Of a stretch of 64,000 nucleotides of DNA, positions 8,394-16,287 are shown piece after piece. This stretch comes from Streptosporangium violaceochromogenes (lineage in GTDB: Bacteria > Actinomycetota > Actinomycetes > Streptosporangiales > Streptosporangiaceae). The translations under genes were made by a program, and so were the position numbers. Below the pieces are notes generated by a model that saw only the letters and a list, made by a program, of their open reading frames with translations, did no database searches and was not told where the DNA came from. Position 1 is the first letter of the stretch. Each line of letters opens with the position of its first letter. The DNA lies in NCBI RefSeq assembly GCF_014654615.1, contig NZ_BNBB01000020.1:31267-95266 (forward strand), in the 5' to 3' direction.

Positions 8394-9118
8394 CAGGACC
8401 CCGGAGGAAGGCGCAGCACGTATCCCACGCCCCGCAGTGTGTGGATCAGCCGGGGGTCGGTGTTGTCGATCTTCCGGCGGAGCACGGAGACGTAGGACTC
8501 CACGATCCCGACGTCGCCCCGGAAGTCGTAGTCCCACACGTGGTCGAGGATCTGGGCCTTCGACAGCACCCGCCCGGCGTTGGCCATGAAGTAGCGCAGC
8601 AGTTTGAACTCCGTCGGCGACAGCGGGATCGCCTTGCCCTCACGCCACACCTCGTGGCTCTCCTCGTCGAGCTCCACGTCGGCGAAGGTGAGCCGGGGCG
8701 GCCGTGTGAGCGGATCTCCCTGGCCCGTACGGCGCAGCACGGCACGGATGCGGGCCACGACCTCCTCCAGGCTGAACGGCTTGGTCACGTAGTCGTCCCC
8801 GCCGACCGTCAGCCCGCGGATCTTGTCCTCGGTCGCGTCGCGGGCGGTGAGGAAGACCACGGGCGTGTCGGTGCCACCGCCCCGCAGGCGCCGTACGACG
8901 TCGAAGCCGTCCATGTCGGGGAGCATGACGTCGAGCACGATGAGGTCGGGGCGGTGACGCTGGACGGCGGTGACGGCGTCCGTTCCGTTGCCCGCCGTGT
9001 TCACCGTGAACCCGGCGAACCGCAGGCTCGCGGCCAGCAGTTCGAGGATGTTGGGCTCGTCCTCGACGATCAGAAGGCGGGCTTCGGATGAGTCGGTCAC
9101 GGTTGTATCTTCACTCAT
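8393..9118 (-). CDS. OmpR/PhoB-type response regulator, cognate to the adjacent kinase
   Basis: This is a canonical two-domain regulator of 241 aa. The receiver has EDE, phospho-acceptor D63 (VLDVMLPDMD), T91 and K113 (DDYVTKPF); a winged-helix domain follows, with the recognition helix near GDVGIVESYVSVLRRKID. The gene is first in the operon, and its TGA overlaps the kinase ATG by one base. Two in-frame ATGs (9124 and 9118) lie two codons apart; I chose 9118, and neither has a strong ribosome binding site. The target genes cannot be told from this window. Confidence 0.92.
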   Translation of the reverse strand: MSEDTTVTDSSEARLLIVEDEPNILELLAASLRFAGFTVNTAGNGTDAVTAVQRHRPDLIVLDVMLPDMDGFDVVRRLRGGGTDTPVVFLTARDATEDKIRGLTVGGDDYVTKPFSLEEVVARIRAVLRRTGQGDPLTRPPRLTFADVELDEESHEVWREGKAIPLSPTEFKLLRYFMANAGRVLSKAQILDHVWDYDFRGDVGIVESYVSVLRRKIDNTDPRLIHTLRGVGYVLRLPPGS

Positions 9119-9134
9119 CCACATAAGAAACCAG

Positions 9135-10325
9135 TTAACTAGTCAGAGTCGAAGTTATCTCCACAATGTGTCGGGCGATGGCCAGACTCGACGTCGCAGC
9201 AGGTGAAGGGGCATTTCTTACCAAAACCACCCGGCCCTGCACATCGACCGCGAAATCATCGACCATGCTCCCGTCCCTGGCGACGGCCTGGGCACGGACC
9301 CCGCCCCTCGTCCTGACGAGGTCGGCGGCGGTGAGGGCGGGCACGTAGCGGCGCGCGGCGGCCAGGAAGGACCGCTTGAACGCCGAGCCGAACACCTCCC
9401 TCACCCCGGTCCGCCAGTGCCGCGCGGCCAGCCGCCGGGTCCCCTCCCAGGCCAGGACCCGCCGCAGGCCGGCGAGATCGACGTCGCCCCAGGAGTAGCC
9501 CTCCGGCGCCAGCGCCATCACCGCGTTGGGGCCGACCAGCACCTCACCGTCGATCCTGCGGGTCAGGTGTACCCCCAGGAAGGGGTAGCGGGGGTCGGGC
9601 ACCGGATAGATCAGCCCGCGGACCAGGTCCCTGGCCGGTCCGGCGAGCGCGTAGTACTCACCGCGGAAGGGCACGATCCGCACTTCGCCCGGGACCCCGG
9701 CCATCCGGGCGACGGTGTCGGTGCCGAGCCCGGCGCAGACGACGAGGCGGTCGAAGGTGAACCTGCCCGGCCCCGCCAGCACCTCCACCCCGCCGGCGGT
9801 CTCCCGCAGCGCGCGCACGGGGTGCGACAGCAGTACCGAGCCCCCCGCCTCCGCGATGTCCTCGGCCAGGCGCCGGGCGACGGCGGGAAAGTCGGCGATC
9901 GCGGTGTGCGGGGAGTGCACGGCGGCCACGCCGACCGCGTGCGGCTCGATTTCGCGCAGCGCCAGGGCGTCCAGCTCGGCGATGCCGGGGACCTCGTTGG
10001 CGCGGGCCCGCTCGGCGATCCGGCGCAGCTCCGCCCTCTCGGCCAGGGTGGAGGCGACGACGAGCTTGCCGACCTCCTCGTAGGGGAGGCGGTGCTCGGC
10101 GCAGTACTCCCTGAGCAGGGCCACCCCCTGCCGGCAGAGCCTCGCCTTGAGCGAGCCGGGCCGGTAGTAGATCCCCGCGTGGACGACCCCGCTGTTGTGC
10201 CCGGTCTGGTGGGCCGCGACGTGATCCTCCTTGTCGAGGACGGTCACCGTGGCCCCCCAGGCCCGCGTCACCTCCCTGGCGACGGCCAGGCCGACGATTC
10301 CCGCACCGACGACTCCGACCTTCAC
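9135..10325 (-). CDS. lhgO: L-2-hydroxyglutarate oxidase-like FAD enzyme
   Basis: This FAD-dependent oxidoreductase of the DAO superfamily (396 aa) most closely fits LhgO, which oxidises L-2-hydroxyglutarate to 2-oxoglutarate and removes a wasteful side product of central metabolism. The N-terminus has the dinucleotide-binding GAGIVGLAVARE motif followed by an acidic strand end (VTVLDKEDH). The family-typical segments HQTGHNSGVVHAGIYYRPGS, FRGEYYAL, YPVPDPRYPFLGVHLT and GPNAVMAL are all present. The start is the GTG at 10325, preceded by GGGAAGG eight bases upstream; upstream codons are Gly/Arg-rich and unlikely to be coding. The gene appears to be monocistronic, and its stop lies just upstream of the start of the response-regulator gene on the same strand. 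Confidence 0.87.
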   Translation of the reverse strand: MKVGVVGAGIVGLAVAREVTRAWGATVTVLDKEDHVAAHQTGHNSGVVHAGIYYRPGSLKARLCRQGVALLREYCAEHRLPYEEVGKLVVASTLAERAELRRIAERARANEVPGIAELDALALREIEPHAVGVAAVHSPHTAIADFPAVARRLAEDIAEAGGSVLLSHPVRALRETAGGVEVLAGPGRFTFDRLVVCAGLGTDTVARMAGVPGEVRIVPFRGEYYALAGPARDLVRGLIYPVPDPRYPFLGVHLTRRIDGEVLVGPNAVMALAPEGYSWGDVDLAGLRRVLAWEGTRRLAARHWRTGVREVFGSAFKRSFLAAARRYVPALTAADLVRTRGGVRAQAVARDGSMVDDFAVDVQGRVVLVRNAPSPAATSSLAIARHIVEITSTLTS

Positions 10326-10770
10326 GGCGCACCCTTCCCGACCACCGTTACCTGGACCAGCCCCGCGCGGGCGGCTCCCCCGGTCCGGGACTCCCGCGTC
10401 CTCCCGGATCGGCGCACCGGACCTTCGGACCGGCGGCACCGGGCCTTCGGAGCAGCCGGCCGATCCGCCGATGCCCGGCCCCCGTACGACCGGGCCGCCG
10501 GCCCACGGCCGGGAAGCCCGCTCGCCGGGTCGCCGGGTCGCCGGGTCGCCGGGTCGCCGGGTCGCCGGGTCGCCGGGTCGCCGGAGCGTGCGTGCCCGAA
10601 AGCCACGGGTAACCCTCTCGCAGGAGAAGGAGCATATCCGGCCTTTTTAGGGATCGTAACTATACGGGCATACGCATCTCCGCTCCGTTCATTCCCCTCT
10701 TTCCTTCCGTTCCCTTGACGCCCTCACCTCCCCCGCCGCCCTTGACGCCTTTGCCCGGCCCCGGCGGAGG
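10326..10770. other. Intergenic region with a tandem repeat
   Basis: This 445-base gap between lhgO and the giant membrane-protein gene holds the 8-bp repeat at 10522-10584 and a more AT-rich patch near 10630-10680. No open frame with coding character is present. It should contain the lhgO promoter, but I cannot place the hexamers with confidence. Confidence 0.6.
10522..10584. repeat. 8-bp tandem repeat tcgccggg, about 7.9 units
   Basis: Seven exact copies plus a partial copy of tcgccggg lie in non-coding DNA about 200 bases upstream of the lhgO start. Because the unit is not a multiple of three, it is unlikely to be tolerated in a coding frame, and the surrounding sequence shows no gene. 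Confidence 0.95.
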
Positions 10771-13700
10771 TCAGCGCATCCGGGTGACGGCCTCGCGGAG
10801 ACGGCGCACGTCCCGCAGCCGTGCCTCGTAGGTCGCGCCGACCGCGACGAGCAGCAGACCTCCGGCCGCCACCGGCACCCAGCGCGGCACCGCCATCACG
10901 ACCCGGGCGATCCACGGGGCCAGCTCGTGCAGGGCGACGACCGCCAGGGTGAGCCCGCCGAGAAACGCCGGGGCCTGGAGCCGCAGACGTGCCCCGGCCA
11001 GCAGTACGGCCAGGCAGACCACACCCAGCGACAACGGCCTGACCCAGCCGGTGCCCGTCAGGGTCGCGACCGCGCTCGGCAGCAGGCTGGAGGCGAGCCC
11101 GGCCCCGTAGGCCCTCCAGGAGGAAAGGGCCCGGCCCCGCGCCCGCCACCGGCCGAAGGCCAGCAGGACCAGCGAGAACGGAACCGTGTACGCCTCGACC
11201 ACGGTGATGTCGGAGGCGAGCAGCCGCAGCCAGGAGGCCACCAGCAGCAGGCCCGTCCCCGCGTACCCGGCCCACCGCCGGTCGGGCCGCAGCGCCGTAC
11301 CGGCCATCATGACCCCGGCCGTCGCGCACGCCAGGGCCGCCGTGGGAAGGCTCGCGGCGGCGAGCGCCACGCCCACGGCGGCGAGGACGTACCCGGCCCC
11401 CTCCGCCCCGGCCGCGAACGGCCGGCTCCGGAACCGCCCGGCCACGGCCGCCGCCGCGCAGGCCACGGCGAGCAGACCGAACGCCGCGTGCCGTACCGGC
11501 CACTCCAGCGCGATCCCGGCGGCCAGCGCCTCGCCGCCGGCCAGCAGCGTCGCCGTCCCGGCCGCCGCCGCCCGCACGTCCGGCACCCGCCCGCCGAGGG
11601 CGACCAGCGCCGCGGCGACCGCCGCCACCGGCAGCGCGGCCAGCGTCGCGGGCTCGCTCGCCAGCGCCCAGGAGAGCCCGGACGAGAGCGTCACCAGCGC
11701 CGACACCCCGGCGACGCCCGCGTTGGCACGGCCACGCGCGGCCACCCACGCCGCCGGCCCGGCCCCCGCGACGAGCAGCCCCACCTCCATCCCGTACGGC
11801 ATGCCGACCGAGATCGGCAGGGCGGCCGACAGCAGCGGCCAGCCCGTCAGCCCCGCCCTGATCACGCCCCCGCGCCCCGCGACCCGCCCGGCGACGGTCA
11901 CCGCCGCAGCCGTGACGAGGGCGACGACCACGATGAGGAGGGGATGGTGGCCGAGATCGCCGGTCGCGGCCCACGGGCGGGCGAGCGGACGGTAGAGGCC
12001 GGCAATCGCGGCGAAAGCGTCCCCCAGGGGCGGGACCGCGAGCACGGCGAGCACCGCGCTCAGCACGACCCCGGCCCGCCGTCGCGGGTCGGCGTCCCCC
12101 GCCCCGGGCCACCGGTGGAGGCAGGTGAGCGCGGCCGACAGCGCGCCGGCGGCCAGGGCGAGGGAGAGCCCGTCGTCCACCGGCTGCCACCCGGTGCCGG
12201 TGACGACCGCCCAGATCAGGCCGGTCGCCGAGAGCACCGCCGCGACCAGGGCCGTCGCGCCGGCGGCCGGAACCCGGGCCGCGCGGGCCGCCGCCCCCCA
12301 CGCCACCGTCAGCACGGCGAGCGTCACGTAGGTGGTGGTCCGCTCCGCGAGGGCGACGGCCGTCGCGATCACCGCCACCGGCACGGCCACGGCCGCCCAG
12401 GTCCCCGCCCAGACCGGCCTTTCGCCCAGGGCCAGACCGGCCACGAGCACGACGGCCAGGGTGGTGAGGAGAACGAGCGCGGGAAGGAGACCCCAGCCGG
12501 AGGAGAACGGGACGACGGCCACGGCCGGCGCCCCGGCGACCAGGGCGAGAAGGCCGACGGGGGCCGGCGTCCTCCGCGCCACCGCCGCGGCGGCGAGCGC
12601 GGGCAGCCCGAGCACGACCGGCGCGCAGGGAGGGGGCCAGATCTCCCCCGCGCCCGCGAGATCTCCCGGCCAGAGCCACACCCGGTCCAGGCGGGTGAGC
12701 GGCGTCAACAGCGCGAAGATCACCGAGGGCAGGAACGGGACGGCGATCAGCCCGGCCAGGCACCCGGCGCACGCGGCGCCGAGGGAGCGGGTCCGGGCGT
12801 CGGCCGGCCCGGGGAGAAAGAGCGCGACCGCCCCGGCCGCCAACGCCCCGGCGGTGTACGGCACCGCCCACCAGTCAGGCGGGAGCGACGGCCAGAGGAA
12901 GGCCCCCAGCCCGGTGGCCAGCGCGAGCACCGACCCGGCGGTGAGGACCCTGGCCCCGTACCCGCCCAGGCGCGGGGCGACGACCGCCCCGATCACCGCC
13001 GCCGCGACGAGCGGGACTCCTCCGAGCGGAGCGCCGGCCGGGCCGCCGGGGAGGAAGTCCGCCCCCGCCGGGGAGGAGTCGACGACGCCACAGGCCACTC
13101 CCAGCGTCCACACCACCCCGAAACAGACGCGCGGCACCGCGACGGAGCCCGCTCTTTCGGCCCACAGGAGCAGGGCGGCGTCGGCCGCGGCCGTCACCAC
13201 GAGGGCGACGGTGATCCGGAAGAGGCCTCCGTCCAGCGCGAGCAGCGGGAGCGGGACCTGGGCGAGCACGATCGCCACCGCCGGGGGCAGCCTCAGCGGC
13301 AACAGCCGCGAGTATCCGGCCACGATGAGCGCCACCACGCCGAACAGCAGGGCGGTGTAGTCGAGCCCGGACAGGCCGGAGTTTTCGGCCAGGCCGACGC
13401 GCCAGGCCGCGTAGCCGTCGAGGAAGAGCAGCGCGACGCCGAGCATCGCGATCGTCTCGGCGGTGGTCGTCAGCCCCCGCGCCGTCAGGAGCCGGGGCGC
13501 GGCGAGGGTGAGCACGGTGACCCCGCCGAGGATCGCCCCCCGCCCGCCGATGCCGATGTGCCCCCAGCTGACCACCGTGAACACCACGGCGGCGATGGTC
13601 AGGAGCAGGCCGCCCAGCCCCAGCAGCAGGTTCTGTACGGCCCTGGGCGAGAAGTCCTTCCTCGGCACGGCTCCGGCGGGGACGGCGGGTCCCGTCACGG

Positions 13701-14052
13701 CCCGCGGGCCATGCGGGCCCTGTGGGCCATGCGGGCCGGTCAGGGGGGACGGGACGCCGGGGGCGCCCACGGCCTGCAACGTGTCCCGTGCCCCGCGATC
13801 CCTGTCGGCCCGGAGCAGGCCGAGCAGATGCTCGCGCCGTGCCAGGAGGTCGGCCTCCCTGGCTCGCAGCCCGGCCAGTTCCTGGTCGATCCGCCATAAA
13901 CCGGCGGCGACGGGGCCGTGGAGCGGCAGCGCGCAGCGCGGGCAGCGGTCCCGGCCTTCCATGAGGGGTGCTCCGCACTCCGGGCACCCCGCCCCCGGGC
14001 GGGGGCGATGCGGCTCCGAGGCCGCGCTCTGCTCCTGCATGGCGCCAAGCAT
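10771..14052 (-). CDS. Giant polytopic membrane protein with N-terminal zinc ribbon (SCO7613-like)
   Basis: At 1093 aa this is the longest gene in the window. The N-terminus has a zinc-ribbon pattern, CPECGAPLMEGRDRCPRC (two CxxC pairs near residues 23-41). A charged helical stretch (QELAGLRAREADLLARREHLL) follows, then from about residue 125 to the end a near-continuous array of hydrophobic helices, probably 25 or more. The arrangement fits actinobacterial membrane proteins named after Streptomyces SCO7613; I am fairly but not fully sure of that family name. Function is unknown; zinc ribbon plus many TM segments suggests a scaffold or an uncharacterised transporter. ATG codons at 14052 and 14040 are both possible starts, and neither has a clear ribosome binding site. 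A short cytoplasmic Arg-rich tail ends the protein. Confidence 0.78.
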   Translation of the reverse strand: MLGAMQEQSAASEPHRPRPGAGCPECGAPLMEGRDRCPRCALPLHGPVAAGLWRIDQELAGLRAREADLLARREHLLGLLRADRDRGARDTLQAVGAPGVPSPLTGPHGPQGPHGPRAVTGPAVPAGAVPRKDFSPRAVQNLLLGLGGLLLTIAAVVFTVVSWGHIGIGGRGAILGGVTVLTLAAPRLLTARGLTTTAETIAMLGVALLFLDGYAAWRVGLAENSGLSGLDYTALLFGVVALIVAGYSRLLPLRLPPAVAIVLAQVPLPLLALDGGLFRITVALVVTAAADAALLLWAERAGSVAVPRVCFGVVWTLGVACGVVDSSPAGADFLPGGPAGAPLGGVPLVAAAVIGAVVAPRLGGYGARVLTAGSVLALATGLGAFLWPSLPPDWWAVPYTAGALAAGAVALFLPGPADARTRSLGAACAGCLAGLIAVPFLPSVIFALLTPLTRLDRVWLWPGDLAGAGEIWPPPCAPVVLGLPALAAAAVARRTPAPVGLLALVAGAPAVAVVPFSSGWGLLPALVLLTTLAVVLVAGLALGERPVWAGTWAAVAVPVAVIATAVALAERTTTYVTLAVLTVAWGAAARAARVPAAGATALVAAVLSATGLIWAVVTGTGWQPVDDGLSLALAAGALSAALTCLHRWPGAGDADPRRRAGVVLSAVLAVLAVPPLGDAFAAIAGLYRPLARPWAATGDLGHHPLLIVVVALVTAAAVTVAGRVAGRGGVIRAGLTGWPLLSAALPISVGMPYGMEVGLLVAGAGPAAWVAARGRANAGVAGVSALVTLSSGLSWALASEPATLAALPVAAVAAALVALGGRVPDVRAAAAGTATLLAGGEALAAGIALEWPVRHAAFGLLAVACAAAAVAGRFRSRPFAAGAEGAGYVLAAVGVALAAASLPTAALACATAGVMMAGTALRPDRRWAGYAGTGLLLVASWLRLLASDITVVEAYTVPFSLVLLAFGRWRARGRALSSWRAYGAGLASSLLPSAVATLTGTGWVRPLSLGVVCLAVLLAGARLRLQAPAFLGGLTLAVVALHELAPWIARVVMAVPRWVPVAAGGLLLVAVGATYEARLRDVRRLREAVTRMR

Positions 14053-14181
14053 GCCGCGCGCGGATTGCGATCCGCTTACGGGACCATCAACGCATGACGG
14101 GATATGACGGTCATTAGGTGCAGGAAGCGGGGACGGGGGAAGGTCCCGAGGATGGGAGGGGTTCCTGGCGAGGGACGCACG

Positions 14182-15303
14182 TCACCGGGTGCGGCGGGCG
14201 AGCAGCGTGATGAAGCCGGTGGCCCCGGCGGCGACGGCCAGCCAGAGCAGAACGGCGGAGGCGGGCACCCCGGCGTCGGCGTCGTGCTCCCTGGCGTCGG
14301 CGACGAGGGCGGTTCCCTCCTTCGTTCCGGCCGCCAGGGGGCTCTGGCCGTTCCGGCCGCCCTGACGGGCGCCGGCGGCGTCACCGGAGGAGGCCGGGGT
14401 GGGGGCGGTGGGGGCCGGGGCGGCGCGGGGAGCCGTCTCCCGCAGGACGCTTTCGGAAAGCGGCACGCGGTAGACCGGGCTGTTCCTGCCCTCGCTGCCG
14501 GTCAGCAGCGCCCTGCCGTCGGGCGTGTAGGCGATCGACTCGGCCTGCTCCAGATTCGGCATCGACACCCGGGCGATCTGCTCGTCCGGCGCGCGGTAGA
14601 CCGTCGCCGAGAAGTAGGTGCGGATCACGAAGCTCGACCCGTCGGGGGCGTAGGCGGCGTCGGTGGCCATGATGGGCGCGGAGCCGACCCTGCGGAGCAC
14701 GTTGGTCCTGTCGGTGCGCAACCGGCTGGGGGCCGCGTAGATCGAGCCGGAGAACTCCTTGCTCACGATGTAGAGCCGCCCGGTGCCCGGGTGCACCATG
14801 ACGCCCTCGGCGTTGTGCCCGCCGTCCTCGTACCGGAACCGGTAGCGGACGGCGGGGACGACGGCGTCGCGCAGGAGCGTGGGCTCCGGCACCCTGTAGA
14901 CGGAGACGTCGGGCCAGGCGCCGTCGAAGTTGTCGCCGATGTCGGCGAACCAGAGGACCCCCTGTCCGGTCCGCGGGTCCTTGGAGGCCGCCATGCCCTC
15001 CCAGTCGCGGGCCCCCGCCCCCCGCAGGGTGAACCTCGCGCGGGTCCGCCCGTCGGGGCCGACCGCGTAGAAGACCGGCCCGTCGGAGCTGTCGTTATGG
15101 GTGTAGTAGACGTCCTTGTGCGTCGGCGAGACGGCCAGACCGCTCGACTCGTTGATCCGCCTGTCCTTGAAGGAGAAGAACAGCGACTCCCCCTCCGCCC
15201 ACGCACCCTCCGCCCACGCACCCTGCCCCAGCGAGACCGCCGCCCCGGCCAGCATGGCCACCACGAGCACGCGAATCACGACATACCCCGGTCTCCTCAC
15301 CAT
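14182..15303 (-). CDS. Exported, C-terminally anchored beta-propeller-like protein
   Basis: Taking the ATG at 15303, the 373-aa product begins with a signal peptide (MVRRPGYVVIRVLVVAMLAG, then AAVSLGQGAWAEG). An extracellular domain follows, with repeated blade-like motifs (SSGLAVSPTHKDVYYTHNDS, then AEGVMVHPGTGRLYIVSKEF, TDAAYAPDGSSFVIRTY and SIAYTPDGRALLTGSE). This suggests a six- or seven-bladed propeller, similar to secreted actinobacterial proteins of unknown role. The C-terminus is an Ala/Pro/Gly linker, one hydrophobic helix (SAVLLWLAVAAGATGFITLL) and a basic end (ARRTR), i.e. a membrane anchor; no LPxTG is seen. The region upstream of 15303 in the same frame is Arg/Gly-rich and not signal-like, so the long form is rejected. 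A 15-base duplication repeats GAWAE at the cleavage region. Confidence 0.75.
   Translation of the reverse strand: MVRRPGYVVIRVLVVAMLAGAAVSLGQGAWAEGAWAEGESLFFSFKDRRINESSGLAVSPTHKDVYYTHNDSSDGPVFYAVGPDGRTRARFTLRGAGARDWEGMAASKDPRTGQGVLWFADIGDNFDGAWPDVSVYRVPEPTLLRDAVVPAVRYRFRYEDGGHNAEGVMVHPGTGRLYIVSKEFSGSIYAAPSRLRTDRTNVLRRVGSAPIMATDAAYAPDGSSFVIRTYFSATVYRAPDEQIARVSMPNLEQAESIAYTPDGRALLTGSEGRNSPVYRVPLSESVLRETAPRAAPAPTAPTPASSGDAAGARQGGRNGQSPLAAGTKEGTALVADAREHDADAGVPASAVLLWLAVAAGATGFITLLARRTR
15191..15224 (-). repeat. 15-bp duplication in signal-peptide region
   Basis: Two exact copies of ccctccgcccacgca plus a partial third encode a repeated GAWAE pentapeptide around the expected signal-peptidase site of the exported protein. 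The frame is kept. Confidence 0.9.
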
Positions 15304-15575
15304 CCAGCCATCATGCCCTGCGCCGCGCCTAACCGGTGGAAGCCACCACGATCGGCACGCAGGTTCGCCGAGGGGCCCCGGTCCCCGCCTTTCCCCCGGC
15401 TCCCTCCCCGTCTCCCCCGGCTCCCTTCCCCGTCGCGGCCGCCTCCCCCTGGCGTCACCGGCCGCCACCGGTCGCATCTCCCCCTCCGGGTTGGGGATCC
15501 CGGCGAGGTCTGCCACGCTGTACGGCCCGCATCGAGACAACCCCGGCAGAACGGAATCAAGTGAACGGGTATATA

Positions 15576-15603
15576 GTTAGCAAAGGTAATGACATATGCT
15601 AAC
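15576..15603 (+). promoter_or_regulatory. Probable MarR operator over its own start
   Basis: An inverted repeat with arms GTTAGC (15576-15581) and GCTAAC (15598-15603), separated by 16 bases, spans the start codon of the marR gene (ATG 15596) and the AAAGG ribosome binding site (15582-15586). A -10-like TATAGT at 15572-15577 overlaps the left arm. MarR-family repressors typically bind such palindromes in their own promoters. Autoregulation of the marR-MFS unit is therefore likely; the binding itself is inferred. Confidence 0.65.
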
Positions 15604-16057
15604 GAACCACCTCAGGAAGGACCTCGTCGCGAACCTGCGCAGCGACGCCGGTCTGGCCTCGGCACTCCGCGTGTCACTGACACGTCTGAACAGGCGCCTG
15701 CGCAGGCAGGCCGTAGGTCACTCGCTGACCCCCACCCAGCTCGCGACGCTCGCCGCAGTGGAACGGCATTCCGGGATAACCCCCGGCGAATTGGCCGAGC
15801 ACGAGAAGGTGCAGCCCCCCTCGATGACGCGCGTGATCGCCGCCCTGGAAGAACGGGGGCTGGTGTCCCGCGCCCCGCACCCGTCCGACCGCCGGCAGGT
15901 GACCGTGAGCGTGACCGATCAGGGGACGAGACTTCTGAAAGAGGAACGCCGCCGCAAGGAGGCGTGGCTGGCGCAACGACTGAAGGAGCTGACCCCCGAG
16001 GAGCGGGCGGTGCTCCGGCAGGCGGCTCCGATTCTGGAGAAGCTCAGCAGGAACTAG
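15596..16057 (+). CDS. MarR-family transcriptional regulator
   Basis: This 153-aa winged-helix repressor has the usual layout: helix (LASALRVSLTRLNRRLRRQ), the SLTPTQLATLAAVERHSGITPGELA helix pair, the recognition helix region (QPPSMTRVIAALEERGLVSR), and the DRRQ wing (HPSDRRQVTVSVTDQG), then dimerising C-terminal helices. It precedes an MFS exporter gene on the same strand, a classic pairing in which the repressor is released by a toxic substrate of the pump. The start at 15596 is supported by AAAGG ten bases upstream and by a palindrome covering it. Confidence 0.93.
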   Translation: MLTNHLRKDLVANLRSDAGLASALRVSLTRLNRRLRRQAVGHSLTPTQLATLAAVERHSGITPGELAEHEKVQPPSMTRVIAALEERGLVSRAPHPSDRRQVTVSVTDQGTRLLKEERRRKEAWLAQRLKELTPEERAVLRQAAPILEKLSRN

Positions 16058-16287
16058 CCGACCCTGAGGAACCCAGGGCCTCGACGCCCCCTTCGGACGT
16101 CGAGGCGCGTGGCCCCCGCACCGGCACTCCCGCTCCCCCGGCCGCGGCTTCCCCGGACGGGGCTTCCCCGGACAAGGCTTCTCCGGACGGGGCTTCCCCG
16201 GACAAGGCTTCTCCGGACGCGGCGGCGCAGGCCGCGGAAGTGCAGGCCGCAGAAGTGCAGGCCGCGGAGACCGGAGGCGCGCAGGCG
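16058..16287 (+). repeat. Pentapeptide-type 15/30-bp repeats between marR and the MFS gene
   Basis: This stretch contains repeats of gcttccccggac with alternating ggg and aag triplets (about 16147-16219), followed by two copies of a gaagtgcaggccgc unit (about 16236-16263). In the MFS frame it reads as (ASPDG/ASPDK)n then EVQAA repeats and stays open back into marR, yet it has no ATG, GTG or TTG between the marR stop and 16240. Either it is an untranslated relic, or the MFS protein uses a non-standard start and carries a low-complexity N-terminal tail. Confidence 0.7.

Noticed and set aside
10522..10584. CRISPR-like array
   Set aside because: Units are 8 bp with no spacers; this is a simple tandem repeat. 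The 15-bp arrays also lack spacers, and there are no cas genes.
15589..16287. MFS protein beginning at an ATG inside the marR start region
   Set aside because: This would overlap the whole marR gene in another frame on the same strand; marR shows full domain conservation, so the extra N-terminal region is a shadow.
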